The notes under the pieces were generated by a model. The model ran no database searches, was not told the origin of the DNA, and saw nothing but the letters and a program-made list of their open reading frames with translations. From NCBI RefSeq assembly GCF_042657365.1, contig NZ_JBHSKT010000003.1:310001-374000 (forward strand): DNA of 64,000 nucleotides, given 5' to 3'. Positions 50,179 through 59,638 of this stretch are shown here, one piece after another (within the stretch, counting starts at the first letter, position 1; the number at the start of each line of letters is the position of its first letter). This DNA is from Adhaeribacter_A terreus. Lineage in GTDB: Bacteria > Bacteroidota > Bacteroidia > Cytophagales > Hymenobacteraceae. The translations under genes were made by a program, and so were the position numbers.

Positions 50179-51504
50179 ATGGAATGGATATCGGTAGTGG
50201 CCGGGGCGTTGCCGGCAAGTGGGTTGGTTTACTTGCTTTTGAAAAATCAGATCGGGGCGCTTGCGAAAAAAACGAACGCGGCTGAAATGGCTTTGAACTT
50301 GTCGCAAACGCAGCTGGAAGAAAAGAAACAGGAAATTTCTAGGTTGCAGGAGCAGGTGAAATTTGAAAACCGCCAGGTAATTACGCTGCACGCCGAACTG
50401 AGCAAAACCGAAACTGATCTTTACCATTTAAAGCAAAAACTGGCCGAGAATAAAGAAGAACTGGCCGGTTTACGGCAGACTTTTTTGGAGCAATTCCATA
50501 CCGTTTCCAACCAGGTTTTGGTGCAGAATTCTGAACATTTCAAACGTGCTTCCGCCGAAAATATCGAGCAAATTCTTCTGCCTTTAAAAGAGCGCATCAA
50601 AGAATTCGAAGCAAAGGTTGAAACGACTTACGAGAAAAGCCTGATTGAAAATACTACGCTGAAAGAGCAAATTGCGCAATTGGTAAACCTGAACCAGCAA
50701 ATGAGCAAAGATGCGCTGAACTTAACTAATGCTCTGAAGGGCGAACGCAAAACGCAGGGTAACTGGGGCGAATATCTGCTGGAAAGTCTGCTCGAAAAAT
50801 CGGGTCTGGAAAAGGAAATCCACTACCGTCGTGAAGACGTGCGCCGCGATGCGGAACAGAAAATTTTCCGTCCAGATGTGATCATTTTACTGCCTGACGA
50901 TAAACATTTAGTGATCGATTCAAAGCTTTCGCTGGTAGCTTATGAAGCGTATTGCAGCGCGGAAGACGAACTGGTACAGCAACTTCAATTGAAGAACCAT
51001 TTAAATTCCCTGCGCACGCATTACACTGATTTGAGCCGCAAAAACTATCAACATCTGCACGGCATCAATTCCCCGGATTTTGTGCTGATGTACATTCCAA
51101 TCGAACCTGCGTTTAACCTGGCCATGCAACACGACCGCGAAATGTTTGTGGAAGCTTTGGACAGGAATATTGTGTTCGTTACCAATTCTACTTTATTAGC
51201 TACGTTGCGAACTGTTGCCAGCGTCTGGAAACAGGAAAATCAGAAACGGAACGTGCTACGCATTGCGGAAGAAAGCGGAAAACTTTATGATAAATTCGTA
51301 GGTTTTGTGGAAGATATGAAAGACATCGGGCAGCATTTGGAACGCAGTCAGCAGAAATACAGTCTGGCGATGAATAAACTTTCGGAAGGAAACGGCAACC
51401 TGATTAAGCGGGTGGAAAACCTGAAAAAGATGGGTGCCAAAACCAGCAAAAGCCTGGATCAGAATTTACTCAAAGATTCGCTTCCTGAGCCTTCCGAGAA
51501 TTAA
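50179..51504 (+). CDS. rmuC: DNA recombination protein RmuC
   Basis: Putative nuclease limiting recombination between inverted repeats. 441 residues. N-terminal membrane segment (WISVVAGALPASGLVYLLL), coiled coil of about residues 35-190, then the nuclease-like domain: QGNWGEYLLESLLEKSGL, IHYRREDVRRD, RPDVIILLPDDKHLVIDSKL with the acidic residues of the PD-(D/E)XK fold, and DFVLMYIPIEPAFN. Close to the recombination genes addAB, but not in one operon with them. A nearly leaderless promoter is suggested. Confidence 0.92.
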   Translation: MEWISVVAGALPASGLVYLLLKNQIGALAKKTNAAEMALNLSQTQLEEKKQEISRLQEQVKFENRQVITLHAELSKTETDLYHLKQKLAENKEELAGLRQTFLEQFHTVSNQVLVQNSEHFKRASAENIEQILLPLKERIKEFEAKVETTYEKSLIENTTLKEQIAQLVNLNQQMSKDALNLTNALKGERKTQGNWGEYLLESLLEKSGLEKEIHYRREDVRRDAEQKIFRPDVIILLPDDKHLVIDSKLSLVAYEAYCSAEDELVQQLQLKNHLNSLRTHYTDLSRKNYQHLHGINSPDFVLMYIPIEPAFNLAMQHDREMFVEALDRNIVFVTNSTLLATLRTVASVWKQENQKRNVLRIAEESGKLYDKFVGFVEDMKDIGQHLERSQQKYSLAMNKLSEGNGNLIKRVENLKKMGAKTSKSLDQNLLKDSLPEPSEN

Positions 51505-51545
51505 GCATTGCTACAAATGAATTAGAAACCGGATGATTAAACTCT

Positions 51546-51576
51546 CCGGTTTTTTGCGTTAAAAGCCTACCGTTTT
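51546..51576 (-). repeat. 31-bp dispersed element, tandem copy A
   Basis: Reads AAAACGGTAGGCTTTT, AACGC, AAAAAACCGG on the minus strand, in the gap before the M2 peptidase. Confidence 0.65.
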
Positions 51577-51580
51577 GGTT

Positions 51581-51611
51581 GTACTTTTCGGCGGCAAAAC
51601 GATAGCGCTTT
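51581..51611 (-). repeat. 31-bp dispersed element, tandem copy B
   Basis: Reads AAAGCGCTATCGTTTT, GCCGCC, GAAAAGTAC on the minus strand, five bases from copy A. Confidence 0.6.
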
Positions 51612-51680
51612 ATCCCGGAAAGTCAGCTTTTTTCTGAAGTAGATATTTGTATCTTTGATTTTAAAACCATCGCCCAGCTT

Positions 51681-53531
51681 ATGAAAAAACTGATCTTACC
51701 GGCATTAGCCGTAGGTTTATTATATTCCTGCCAATCTAAAGTGCCAACCACTCCTACTACTGAAACTGCGGTAGTGGTAACTCCTGAGCCGGCTGCTATT
51801 CCCCGCGATTTCCGGGGCGAAGCCGATAAATATCTGAGAGAATATTCCGCAGCGTATCAGAAGCTATATTACCAGGCTTCGGAAGCAGAATGGGCATCTA
51901 ATACCAAAATTATTCCCGGCGACAGCACCAATGCCAAGCGTACGCAGGCGGCCAACGAAGAAATTGCGCGATTTACCGGCAGCGAGTTCAACATTAATAA
52001 AACCCAGGAACTACTGGCACATAAAGATAAATTAACGCATCTGCAGGTTTTACAACTCGAAGCAATTTTGTTTCAGGCAGCCAATAATCCACAAACCGTT
52101 CCGGACCTTGTAAAGCGGCGTATTAAAGCGCAGACCGAACAAACCGAAAAACTTTATGGCTACGATTATAAACTGAACGGAAAGTCGGTTACTACCAATC
52201 AGCTCGACGATATACTGAAGGATGAGAAGAACCTGAACAAACGTTTGCAAGCCTGGAATACCAGCAAAGAAGTTGGCAAAGAATTAAAAGAGGGGCTGGT
52301 TAATCTGCGCGACCTTCGCAACCAAACTGTACAGGCCCTGGGCTACGAAGATTTTTTCAGTTACCAGGCTTCTGAATATGGCATGACCCGCGAAGAAATG
52401 ATGGGTCTTATTCAGAAACTAAACCAGGAATTATTGCCGCTTTACCGCGAACTGCACACCTACGCACGATACGAACTGGCTAAAAAATACGGAGTGAAAC
52501 AAGTTCCTGACCAGATTCCGGCGCACTGGTTACCAAACCGCTGGGGCCAGGACTGGAGCAGCATGGTTACCGTAAAAGGTTTTAACCTTGATGCCCAACT
52601 TAAAAAGAAAAGCGCCGAATGGCAGGCCAAACAAGCTGAAAAGTTCTACATGAGTCTCGGCTTCCCGGCTTTACCTGAAACTTTCTGGACCAAATCTGAC
52701 CTATATCCGCTTCCGAAAGACGCCAAATACAAGAAAAATAACCACGCTTCGGCCTGGCACATGGATTTGGATAAAGACGTGCGCTGCCTGATGAGTATTG
52801 AGCCGAATGCCGAATGGTATGAAACTACGCATCACGAATACGGCCATATTTACTATTACATGACCTATTCCAACCCGGATGTTCCGGTTATGCTTCGCGC
52901 AGGCGCCAACAGGGCTTACCACGAAGCGTTGGGAAGTTTAATGGGCTTAGCCGCAAGTCAAAAACCTTTCCTGGCTAGCCTGAACCTGATCGATCCGAAA
53001 GCGAAAACCGACGACATGCAGTTATTGCTGAAAGAAGCCTTGAATTACGTGGTTTTCATTCCGTTTGCTTCCGGTGTGATGACCGAGTTTGAACATGACC
53101 TTTATGCAGGCAACCTGGCAAGCAATGAATTCAACCTGCGCTGGTGGGAGCATGTGAAAAAGTACCAGGGCATTGTCTCCCCCACCACCCGTGGCGAAGA
53201 ATTTACCGATGCCGCAACCAAAACCCATATCAACGACGACCCAGCCCAGTATTACGACTATGCGCTTTCATACGTAATTCTATTCCAGCTGCACGACCAC
53301 ATTGCTAAAAACATTCTGAAGCAGGATCCGCACGCTACCAATTATTACGGCAATAAAGAAGTAGGTGCATTTCTGAAAGGTATAATGTACCCAGGTGCAA
53401 GTGCTAACTGGCGTAAAATGCTGATAGAAAAAACAGGCGAAGATCTGAGTGCCCGCGCCATGGTTGCTTATTTTGAACCGCTTATGGAATATCTGAAAAA
53501 GCAGAATAAAGGTCGCAAATACACCATGTAA
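51681..53531 (+). CDS. M2 family peptidyl-dipeptidase lipoprotein (ACE-like)
   Basis: Zinc metallopeptidase releasing C-terminal dipeptides from oligopeptides, homologous to angiotensin-converting enzyme. 616 residues with a lipobox LLYSC, so predicted envelope-anchored. The zinc site is HHEYGHIYYYM with HEYGH at 385-389, and the third ligand Glu lies in YHEALGSLMGLAA. AWHMDLDKDVRCLMSI and RWWEHVKKYQGI also fit. A TATCTTTG element 24 bases upstream fits the -7 consensus. A terminator follows 43 bases after the stop. Confidence 0.94.
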   Translation: MKKLILPALAVGLLYSCQSKVPTTPTTETAVVVTPEPAAIPRDFRGEADKYLREYSAAYQKLYYQASEAEWASNTKIIPGDSTNAKRTQAANEEIARFTGSEFNINKTQELLAHKDKLTHLQVLQLEAILFQAANNPQTVPDLVKRRIKAQTEQTEKLYGYDYKLNGKSVTTNQLDDILKDEKNLNKRLQAWNTSKEVGKELKEGLVNLRDLRNQTVQALGYEDFFSYQASEYGMTREEMMGLIQKLNQELLPLYRELHTYARYELAKKYGVKQVPDQIPAHWLPNRWGQDWSSMVTVKGFNLDAQLKKKSAEWQAKQAEKFYMSLGFPALPETFWTKSDLYPLPKDAKYKKNNHASAWHMDLDKDVRCLMSIEPNAEWYETTHHEYGHIYYYMTYSNPDVPVMLRAGANRAYHEALGSLMGLAASQKPFLASLNLIDPKAKTDDMQLLLKEALNYVVFIPFASGVMTEFEHDLYAGNLASNEFNLRWWEHVKKYQGIVSPTTRGEEFTDAATKTHINDDPAQYYDYALSYVILFQLHDHIAKNILKQDPHATNYYGNKEVGAFLKGIMYPGASANWRKMLIEKTGEDLSARAMVAYFEPLMEYLKKQNKGRKYTM

Positions 53532-53560
53532 AAACGCTATGGTTTTAGCCTGAAAAACTA
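53530..53560 (+). repeat. 31-bp dispersed element, copy over a stop codon
   Basis: Reads AAAAACGCTATGGTTT, TAGCCTG, AAAAACTA on the plus strand; begins in the M2 peptidase stop codon and ends 14 bases before its terminator. Confidence 0.7.
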
Positions 53561-53573
53561 ATCGTATGCAAAT

Positions 53574-53609
53574 AAAAAAAAGCCCCGAAGTTATTTCGGG
53601 GCTTTTTTA
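53574..53609. terminator. Bidirectional terminator after the M2 peptidase
   Basis: AGCCCCGAA pairs with TTCGGGGCT, flanked by runs of A and T. Confidence 0.9.
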
Positions 53610-53623
53610 TTTTATCGTCTTAA

Positions 53624-53654
53624 GAAAACGCTATCTTTTTCGGCTTCAAAAGTA
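53624..53654 (+). repeat. 31-bp dispersed element, copy
   Basis: Reads GAAAACGCTATCTTTT, TCGGCTT, CAAAAGTA on the plus strand, between the terminator and the convergent pirin stop. Confidence 0.65.
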
Positions 53655-53677
53655 AATGGTTTGAACTATGTCTTTAA

Positions 53678-54394
53678 TTAATAATTTGCTTCAACAGCCG
53701 GTAGATCGATCAGAATAAAGGAAGAGTTCTTTGAGGCACTGATCTTGATCATCTGTTGTTTTTCGAGCCTGATCTGGTCATTGGTCATCAATTCTGTACC
53801 ATTCACAAACATGTGGCCTTCGGTTAAATAAATGAGCACTTTCCGGATATCGAATGTCTTATAATCTATTTCCTGATCTTCTTTCAGATTGGCGTAATAA
53901 ACCGTAGAATTCGTATTCATGTAAATTACATCATCAAGCACTTTCTGCCCGGTGGCCAGCGGAATCAGTTCGTTATGAGCATCCAGGAAATTAATGGCTT
54001 TCTGTTCGTACGATGGCTGCAAACCTTTGCGGTTCGGTAAAAACCACAATTGGTATAAATGCAGTTCTTCTTCCGATTTATTTTCCTCGCTGTGGGTTAT
54101 ACCGGTTCCGGCGGTCATGCGCTGCACTTCACCGGCTTTAATGGTTTTCTCGTTTCCAAGACTATCCTTATGCGAAATTTCGCCTTTCAACACGATCGTT
54201 ACAATTTCCATTTCCGAGTGCGGGTGCATCGGGAAACCGGATTTTGGGGCTATATAATCGTCATTAAAAACGCGTAACGGCCCGAATTGCATATTTGAAG
54301 GGTCGTAATAATCAGCAAAAGAAAACAGGAAGTAAGAATTCAGCCAGCCATGTGAAGCGTGGTGGCGCTCAGCAGATTTTATCAGTTGAACCAT
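53678..54394 (-). CDS. Pirin-family cupin protein (YhaK-like)
   Basis: 238 residues, two cupin barrels. The metal-binding motif FPMHPHSEMEIVTIVLKGEI, with His/His/Glu, and THSEENKSEEELHLYQLW fit the YhaK/quercetin 2,3-dioxygenase-like pirin group. The N-terminal HGWLNSYFLFSFADYYDP is diagnostic. Function ranges from redox sensing to quercetin oxidation and is not defined here. Minus strand, monocistronic. Confidence 0.88.
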   Translation of the reverse strand: MVQLIKSAERHHASHGWLNSYFLFSFADYYDPSNMQFGPLRVFNDDYIAPKSGFPMHPHSEMEIVTIVLKGEISHKDSLGNEKTIKAGEVQRMTAGTGITHSEENKSEEELHLYQLWFLPNRKGLQPSYEQKAINFLDAHNELIPLATGQKVLDDVIYMNTNSTVYYANLKEDQEIDYKTFDIRKVLIYLTEGHMFVNGTELMTNDQIRLEKQQMIKISASKNSSFILIDLPAVEANY

Positions 54395-54477
54395 AGTTCT
54401 ATTGTTTGGTAGTATCGAATTTTAGAAATACCCTATTTAACTGAGGGATATTACGGCAAATATAATGGGAAGTTAAA

Positions 54478-54505
54478 AGGGTTAGCCAAATATAGCTAAC
54501 CCCTT
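54478..54505 (-). terminator. Terminator after the LexA/CI-like gene
   Basis: AGGGTTAGC pairs with GCTAACCCC-type sequence around a small loop, with TTTT on the minus strand; 29 bases past the stop. Confidence 0.65.
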
Positions 54506-54533
54506 CCTTTAAATTAAATACTTTTTGTAGCAA

Positions 54534-55310
54534 TCAGATAGCCTTTTTCAGCTTTAGCACTTCATGCTGAAGATCGAGTACAATAGAAGAAAGTTTGCTG
54601 AGTGAAAGATCGGCCATCGGGAAAGAACTGCTGATATAAGCCTTCGCTTCCCATATCTCAAGAATATCACTCACCGGAACTTCGTAAGGCGGATAGATCG
54701 GGTTATCGGAATGCAATGCCATATATGCGCCGGCATTTACTTTATTATATAAGCGCTTAAATACCACACCCTCGCGCTGGCTGACAATAATACATGGCGT
54801 GCCGTCTTTTATATAATTCCAGTCGTCTACAAAACGGCCAACAATTACGGTTCCGCTGACCAGCGGCAACATCGAATCTCCGGCAATCTCGAAAGCACGG
54901 TAAGTACCGGTACCTGCCAGCATTGGCAACCTGAATTTCGGAAGTTCTTCCATAAATTCTGGATCGGCGTAACCATTCAGATAACCAGCGCTGGCGCGTT
55001 GCGGCACAAGTTCAATATTCTCGTTTTGATCCTGATCTACTGTAATTGCCAGTACCCGTAACTTTCCTTCCTGATTTTTAGCTTCTTCCTGCGTTACCTG
55101 TGGCACCAACTGGCTATGATCCTGCGTGATCAAAGAATCGAGGGAAATTCCAAAAAGGCGCGCAATACTTACCAGCGTAGATAATTTAGGCTCTGCCCTT
55201 CCCTCTTCATAAGCTCCTATCAGAGAGCGTTTTATATTTATTTTTTCGGCCATTTGCGCCTGCGTGATACCCAAACGCTTGCGAAGATATTTTAAATTTG
55301 TGCTAAGCAT
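54534..55310 (-). CDS. XRE-S24 regulator, LexA/CI-like
   Basis: 258 residues. N-terminal helix-turn-helix (about 5-60): LRKRLGITQAQMAEKINIKR, GAYEEGRAEPKLSTLVSIAR. C-terminal S24 self-cleaving domain with EIAGDSMLPL (nucleophile Ser) and VVFKRLY (catalytic Lys); an Ala-Gly pair in RASAGYL could be the cleavage site. Such proteins release their operators after DNA damage or act as housekeeping regulators in Bacteroidota. No phage structural genes are near, so a prophage repressor is not favoured. Its own operator was not identified. Confidence 0.85.
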   Translation of the reverse strand: MLSTNLKYLRKRLGITQAQMAEKINIKRSLIGAYEEGRAEPKLSTLVSIARLFGISLDSLITQDHSQLVPQVTQEEAKNQEGKLRVLAITVDQDQNENIELVPQRASAGYLNGYADPEFMEELPKFRLPMLAGTGTYRAFEIAGDSMLPLVSGTVIVGRFVDDWNYIKDGTPCIIVSQREGVVFKRLYNKVNAGAYMALHSDNPIYPPYEVPVSDILEIWEAKAYISSSFPMADLSLSKLSSIVLDLQHEVLKLKKAI

Positions 55311-56124
55311 GTTCTAATCATTTTAGTAAACCCCTGCCGCAAAACCTGTGGTTTTACATTTATCTATAAAACTACGGAAAAACAAAATAAATTACTAATT
55401 AATTTAGCATATTTATTTATAGTTTAGATTTTCTGACAGATTACAGTATCAGAAATTGGACTGAATATCAAAGACACACACACGCACACAATTAAACTTT
55501 TCTAATATACAAAAAACCATTATTCGGTTTGTAATACTGCTATTTGCACCTATTTTATAAATTAATTGTACCCTAGCCCTAAAACGTTATTTCAAGGAAC
55601 TTATAGTATTTTATCCTGAAACTATCCTTTAACTTCGAAGTAAATAATGTTGAAAAACCTCATAGACTATGCGGTTGAAAATTTATAGAAGGAGAATAAT
55701 TATTGTAAAGAAATACTTTTTAAGCGGCTTTTAGATTTTACTACGCAAAAAAACAGCAACCAATAAGTTATGTTTTTGTCTATTTGCCCATAATCTCTTG
55801 CAAATTATTTCTCTTAAAAAATTGGATAAGACATTTGACCTGGACTTTGAGGCCATTAGTCAGATAATAGCTAGTCAGGGCTTTTAAAAATTGTTTTTAA
55901 CAGGCATTCTGTTTTAAGCAAATTGGATTTATTTCTGTAAATGGCGGTCAAAAATTTGTACCTATTTCCAGAAAGTCCTTGTAGATTTTGAACTTTATCT
56001 TGGCTATGATCTGTTATTAGGGAATAGTTCAGGAAAATATGGATGGCAATGGCGATAAGATCAAGCTTGCAATTAAACTTTAATAAATATTATCCTGATT
56101 TTGAAAACTTAGAGAAATAAGATT
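55311..56124. other. 814-base non-coding gap
   Basis: AT-rich divergent region between the S24 regulator and the subtilase. The only ORF-like item is a 21-codon frame starting TTG at 55822 (ending ...IIASQGF at the TAA at 55885) without known relatives; it could be a leader peptide or gene remnant. A CACACACACGCACACA stretch (about 55474) is simple-sequence DNA. Nothing else recognised. Confidence 0.5.
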
Positions 56125-57279
56125 ATGAAAGCGAACCAATTTAAAAAAGCAGTATCATATTTTGCCCTTGCCTCTGTATTTACAATGGCTGGCTGTCAGA
56201 AAGATGATGTTATTGAAAATGAATCGGCATCGAATCAGCCAAACGTAACTGCCGGCGAAAGCGGTAAAGCCATTGAAGGCCAATATATTGTAACCTTAAA
56301 ATCTGGTGAAACCACAACCGAATCTATCAACGAAATGATCTCTGAAGATCAGATCAGCGCGCAAGACGTTGGTCAGAAATTCGATGGTGCCATTAAAGGT
56401 TTTACCGGTAAATTATCGAAAGATCAGTTAGAAGAACTGAAGAAAAATCCGAATGTTGCTTCTATTGAGCAGGACCGTATTATTTCCCTGGCCGATAACT
56501 CTACCACCATTGCGCAGCCGACCCAGACTATTCCTTGGGGTGTTGCCCGTGTAGGTTACGGTGATGGTACCGGTAAAACAGCCTGGGTAATCGATAGTGG
56601 TATTAACCCGAATCACCCGGATCTGAACGTTGACCAGTCGAGAAGTAAATCCTTTATTACAGGTGTTACTTCCTTCGTAGATGGTTATGGCCACGGTACA
56701 ATGGTGTCAGGTATTATTGGTGCTAAAAATAATGCTCAGGGTGTAGTTGGTGTGGCTGCAAATGCTACAATTGTTGCGCTTCGTGTATTTGATGACGCCG
56801 GTCGTGGTAGTGTGTCTACAGCAATTAAAGCGGTAAACCACGTAATTGCCAACGCTAGACCAGGCGATGTAGTAAATATGAGTTTAGGTGCCGGTATTTC
56901 TTCTACGTTAGATAACGCGGTAAAAAGTGCGGCTGCTAAAGGTATTTTGTTTGCCATTGCAGCGGGTAACAGCGGTGTAGACTGTTCGAATAACTCTCCG
57001 GCCCGTGCCAATGCTACTGGTATTTATACCGTATCTTCAATGAATAACCTGGGTCAATTCTCAGCTTTCTCGAACTACGGTGCACCAGTTGACTTTGCAG
57101 CGCCAGGTGAAAGTATTCCATCTACCAATAAAGCAGGTGGTTACTCAAGCGGTAGTGGTACCTCGTACGCTTCGCCACACATTGCGGGTTTATTATTGCT
57201 GAATGGTAATTCTATTCGTAGCCGTGGTGCAGTAACCGGCGATAAAGACAGCAGACCAGACCCGATCGCAAGTAAATAA
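56125..57279 (+). CDS. Subtilisin-like serine protease lipoprotein (S8)
   Basis: 384 residues. Signal peptide with lipobox TMAGC (Cys24), an I9-type inhibitor propeptide (about 45-120: GQYIVTLKSGE, GFTGKLSKDQLEELKKNPNV), then the S8 catalytic domain with Asp157 in WVIDSGINPNHPDL, His190 in GHGTMVSG, oxyanion Asn in AAGNSG and Ser347 in GTSYASPHIAG. Likely made as a zymogen that matures after export and stays on the envelope. The C-terminal tail (SRGAVTGDKDSRPDPIA) is short. Upstream gap is large; terminator follows. Confidence 0.93.
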   Translation: MKANQFKKAVSYFALASVFTMAGCQKDDVIENESASNQPNVTAGESGKAIEGQYIVTLKSGETTTESINEMISEDQISAQDVGQKFDGAIKGFTGKLSKDQLEELKKNPNVASIEQDRIISLADNSTTIAQPTQTIPWGVARVGYGDGTGKTAWVIDSGINPNHPDLNVDQSRSKSFITGVTSFVDGYGHGTMVSGIIGAKNNAQGVVGVAANATIVALRVFDDAGRGSVSTAIKAVNHVIANARPGDVVNMSLGAGISSTLDNAVKSAAAKGILFAIAAGNSGVDCSNNSPARANATGIYTVSSMNNLGQFSAFSNYGAPVDFAAPGESIPSTNKAGGYSSGSGTSYASPHIAGLLLLNGNSIRSRGAVTGDKDSRPDPIASK

Positions 57280-57300
57280 TCGGAACGATATAATAAATAA

Positions 57301-57328
57301 AAAAGCCCCGGAATTATCCGGGGCTTTT
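57301..57328. terminator. Bidirectional terminator between subtilase and recQ
   Basis: AAAAGCCCCGGA pairs with TCCGGGGCTTTT around ATTA; directly abuts the recQ stop. Confidence 0.93.
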
Positions 57329-59467
57329 TTATGTTTTTTTGTTTTTGCGGTTAAAAACAGCCAGCGAAAGCCTGATCTTAAAGTAATCGTATTGCTCCTG
57401 CAGGTAATCGAAAATATCCTTCAGCTTAGCATCAGTAGGTAGCATTTTAATGGCTGCTTCAATAGCGCTGTAATCCTCCTGGTTTAAGTATTTATTGATA
57501 TTGATCTCATAGCCTTGTTCAAATAATGTGGCCAGGTGAGAAAAAATGGTAACCGGATTAAGGTCGCGCGCTTTTGCAATTTCTTCCGGACTTAGGCCTT
57601 GCTTATAAAGTTCGAAAGTTGCCAAATGAGTTGCTCCTTTTACTTTATTGCCTTGCTCGGTTTGCTCCGAAATGAACAGTATTATCTCGTTTATAAAATC
57701 GTAGCCATAATTTTCGTATTTCACCATGCCTACTCCGGATATTGCCAGCATCGCCACCCGGTTAGTTGGTTTTTCAGCAGCCATTTCCAGTAAGGTATTA
57801 TCCGAAAAAACCACGTAGGGCGGCACGTTGTGCTGATCGGCAATTTGCTTTCGAAGTTTGCGCAGTCGTTCAAATAAAGCATCTTTTTGTAGCTCTTTTT
57901 TCGGACGGGCATTGGTTATTCTTTCTGCAGGCTGAGCAGCGGCAACCGGTGTGAATTTTACCAGCGGCACTTTTTTATGCTGAAACAATACCGTTTCGCT
58001 GTTGGCATTCAGTTTCAGGGCATAATTCTGGTCGTAAGCAATTTCAAACAAGCCGGCGTTCAGCATTTGATGCAGATACGTTTGCCACTCCATAAAACCA
58101 AGATCGTTGCCAGCTCCAAACGTTTTGATTTTGTCGTAGCCTTTTGCCAAAATATGTTGGTTCCGGGAACCGCGTAATACATCGATTACGGTACCGATCC
58201 TGGCTTCTTCTTTTAAACGGGCAATGGCTGAAAGTGCTTTCTGCGCATATACGGTTCCATCGAACGTTGAAGGCGGATTCCGGCAGATGTCGCAGTTTTT
58301 ACACGATTCTGCTTTGGTTTCGCCGAAATATTGCAGCAGGATTTGGCGGCGGCAATGATTCGCTTCTGCAAATTGCTGCATTCGTTCCAGTTTCGCCAGT
58401 TGCAATTCCGGTTCTTTGTCTTTGCCTTCCGTGAGCATGGTCCGCAGCGAAGCTACATCGCCGTAACTGTAAAATAATAGCGCTTCCGATTTTGCTCCAT
58501 CGCGGCCGGCACGACCAATTTCCTGGTAATAACTTTCCAGATTTTTAGGCAAATTATAATGGATCACCCAGCGAACGTTCGATTTATCGATTCCCATTCC
58601 GAAAGCAATGGTAGCACAAACGATCTGAACATCATCCCGCAGAAATTTTTCCTGGGCTGATGCGCGCTTTTCAGCTGTAATTCCGGCGTGGTAATAGGTT
58701 GCTTTAAAACCGGCCGTTTGCAATTTGGCGGCTAAATTTTCGGTAGCATTCCGGCTTAGGCAATAAATGATTCCCGGTTGATTCGGATGTTCATCCAGAA
58801 AATTCAGGATATGTTTTATGCGATCGCGCCCCGGCTTTACCTGCAGATAAATATTGGGCCTGTCGAAGGAAGAAACGAAAGTTTGCGGGTTATGCAACAT
58901 CAACTGTTGCAGAATATCCTGGCGGGTAAGTTTATCGGCGGTGGCTGTAAGCGCAATTACCGGAACTTCCGGAAACTGTTCTTTAATGTATTTGAGCTGG
59001 GTATATTCCGGGCGGAAATCGTGGCCCCAGGCAGAAATACAGTGAGCTTCATCTATGGCAAACAGGTTTATTTGCAGCCGTTTCAGGAAACTGAAAAAAC
59101 CCGCAGAAAGCAGTTTTTCAGGTGAAACGTATAGCATTTTTAGCTTCCCGTCATAGCATTTATTCTCAATGATTTCCTGTTCTTTGGAAGATTGGGTGCT
59201 GTTCAGAAAATCTGCCGTAATTCCGTTTTCCCGCAAAGCTTCTACCTGGTCTTTCATTAAAGCAATGAGTGGCGAAACGACCACACAAATGCCCGGTTTT
59301 ACCATAGCCGGAACCTGATAGCAAAGCGATTTTCCGCCGCCGGTAGGCATTAACACAAGCACATCGCGGTTTTGCAGCACATTCCGGATTATATCTTCCT
59401 GCATTGGCCGGAAAGAATCGTACCCGAAATAATCTTTTAAAACCTGTTTTGCCGCCTGAATTTCCAT
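57329..59467 (-). CDS. recQ: ATP-dependent DNA helicase RecQ
   Basis: 3'-5' DNA helicase in recombination and replication-fork repair, 712 residues. Motifs: FRPMQEDII, PTGGGKSLCYQVPA (Walker A), DEAHCISAWGHDFRPEY (DEAH-type), ALTATAD, GIIYCLSRN and QEIGRAGRDG. The RQC zinc domain has CRRQILLQYFGE and KNCDIC; a C-terminal HRDC domain (about 520-600: LRKLRKQIADQHNVPPYVVF) is followed by a helix-turn-helix-like end (KQGLSPEEIAKARDLNPVTI). Full-length for a RQC/HRDC RecQ. Terminator shared with the convergent subtilase. Confidence 0.96.
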   Translation of the reverse strand: MEIQAAKQVLKDYFGYDSFRPMQEDIIRNVLQNRDVLVLMPTGGGKSLCYQVPAMVKPGICVVVSPLIALMKDQVEALRENGITADFLNSTQSSKEQEIIENKCYDGKLKMLYVSPEKLLSAGFFSFLKRLQINLFAIDEAHCISAWGHDFRPEYTQLKYIKEQFPEVPVIALTATADKLTRQDILQQLMLHNPQTFVSSFDRPNIYLQVKPGRDRIKHILNFLDEHPNQPGIIYCLSRNATENLAAKLQTAGFKATYYHAGITAEKRASAQEKFLRDDVQIVCATIAFGMGIDKSNVRWVIHYNLPKNLESYYQEIGRAGRDGAKSEALLFYSYGDVASLRTMLTEGKDKEPELQLAKLERMQQFAEANHCRRQILLQYFGETKAESCKNCDICRNPPSTFDGTVYAQKALSAIARLKEEARIGTVIDVLRGSRNQHILAKGYDKIKTFGAGNDLGFMEWQTYLHQMLNAGLFEIAYDQNYALKLNANSETVLFQHKKVPLVKFTPVAAAQPAERITNARPKKELQKDALFERLRKLRKQIADQHNVPPYVVFSDNTLLEMAAEKPTNRVAMLAISGVGMVKYENYGYDFINEIILFISEQTEQGNKVKGATHLATFELYKQGLSPEEIAKARDLNPVTIFSHLATLFEQGYEININKYLNQEDYSAIEAAIKMLPTDAKLKDIFDYLQEQYDYFKIRLSLAVFNRKNKKT

Positions 59468-59532
59468 ACCCTGTTAAATTTTGTTAAAATTACAAAATTC
59501 CATTCATATAAAGAAAAGGCACCACCTGTTCA

Positions 59533-59563
59533 GACTTTTTACGCCCGAAAACATAGCGTTTAG
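59533..59563 (-). repeat. 31-bp dispersed element, copy
   Basis: Reads CTAAACGCTATGTTTT, CGGGCGT, AAAAAGTC on the minus strand, upstream of recQ and co-oriented with it. Confidence 0.65.
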
Positions 59564-59638
59564 GAGCATTTTATGAGTTAACGTAGCAAACAATAAACTT
59601 AGCCCTCCGTAAAATTTGAGTCACTTAAACCCTAACTT

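Noticed and set aside
54534..55310. Prophage repressor
   Set aside because: No integrase, structural or lysis genes flank it; LexA/CI-like regulators without phages are common in Bacteroidota.
55822..55887. 21-codon ORF starting TTG
   Set aside because: Too short and without start context to call a gene; mentioned only as content of the gap.
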